This document shows positions 5,238 through 5,393 of a stretch of DNA of 5,393 nucleotides, in pieces. The notes under the pieces are model-generated. The model was not told the DNA's origin. It saw nothing but the letters and a program-made list of their open reading frames with translations, and did no database searches. A program made the translations under genes and the position numbers. Numbering within the stretch: position 1 is the first letter of the stretch; the number at the start of each line of letters is the position of its first letter. Location of the stretch: contig DEBW01000161.1 in the NCBI GenBank assembly GCA_002348905.1, positions 3,235 through 8,627 on the forward strand, read 5' to 3'. Source of the stretch: Ruminococcus flavefaciens (lineage in GTDB: Bacteria > Bacillota > Clostridia > Oscillospirales > Ruminococcaceae).

Positions 5238-5256
5238 CTCATTTTACGGAGGAAGT

Positions 5257-5393
5257 ATGGAAATAATTATCGTCGGCGGCGGAAAAGTTGGTTCTGCACT
5301 TGCCGAAGTGCTCTGCAATGAGCATAATGTAACTGTAATCGACAGCAGCGAAGTTAGAATAAATTCTATTGTAAACGACTACGATGTAAAGGG
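5257..5393 (+). CDS. trkA: Trk potassium uptake regulator TrkA, N-terminal part (partial)
   Basis: The first 45 codons of a TrkA-type RCK_N (Rossmann) protein, cut by the window end. It begins MEIIIVGGGKVG, with the G7-x-G9-x-x-G12 dinucleotide-binding loop after the first strand. Then comes a helix (SALAEVLCNEH) and a second strand, V-T-V-I-D29, whose acidic residue normally contacts the NAD(H) ribose. The D41-Y-D-V-K continuation matches the family, where L-D-V is followed by a glycine-rich segment. TrkA binds NAD(H) or ATP at the cytoplasmic face of the TrkH/KtrB K+ channel and gates it. The start is supported by GGAGG (5248-5252), 4 bases upstream, and a perfect promoter at 5175-5203. A trkH-type partner would be expected downstream, outside the window. 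Other RCK_N proteins such as KtrA are possible, but GGGKVGSALAE strongly favours TrkA. Confidence 0.88.
   Translation, partial: MEIIIVGGGKVGSALAEVLCNEHNVTVIDSSEVRINSIVNDYDVK

Noticed and set aside
5034..5256. Hidden small gene, tRNA or riboswitch in the ispF-trkA gap
   Set aside because: I found no ribosome-binding-site-supported short frame before the trkA start, no cloverleaf and no known riboswitch core. The gap holds a terminator, the GC-rich repeat block and the trkA promoter.

Overview
The window looks like chromosomal DNA from a low-to-moderate-GC Gram-positive anaerobe of the Clostridia, most probably a Ruminococcus-like member of the Oscillospiraceae. This is an inference. It rests on strong AGGAGG-type ribosome binding sites before nearly every gene, consensus sigma-A promoters, a DUF4317 protein (a family I know from Firmicutes gut bacteria), MEP-pathway isoprenoid genes, and a clan GH-A type glycoside hydrolase. 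I see no insertion sequence, phage gene, CRISPR array, tRNA or rRNA.

Left edge (1-188): a compact divergent promoter region. The first 15 bases are the beginning of a minus-strand gene running off the window (MKITF...), with its own AGGAGG site and a near-consensus promoter. The opposite promoter (TTGCTA, 17 bp, extended TGTTATAAT) drives the rightward genes.

Operon 1 (189-2315): three tightly packed genes. They encode a four-helix DUF1648-type membrane protein, a GNAT N-acetyltransferase overlapping it by 8 bases, and a 376-residue DUF4317 protein. A two-tier hairpin at 2321-2357 closes the unit.

Operon 2 (2390-5033): a 481-residue cytoplasmic protein with GH26-like catalytic motifs, followed by ispD and ispF, two enzymes of the MEP route to isoprenoid precursors. 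The hydrolase gene ends in a 9-bp perfect inverted repeat that includes its stop codon, without a T-run, so read-through into ispD is plausible. A hairpin at 5042-5060 follows ispF.

Right edge (5034-5393): a 223-base intergenic region with a GC-rich, inverted-repeat-bearing block that may be a dispersed repeat. It is followed by a perfect TTGACA-17-TATAAT promoter surrounded by small palindromes, then the first 45 codons of a TrkA-type potassium-transport regulator.

Most of this is ordinary chromosomal gene content. The items most worth a second look are the uncharacterised GH26-like protein next to ispDF, the GC-rich repeat block upstream of trkA, and the palindrome-rich trkA promoter. I found no convincing evidence for a wholly new system.
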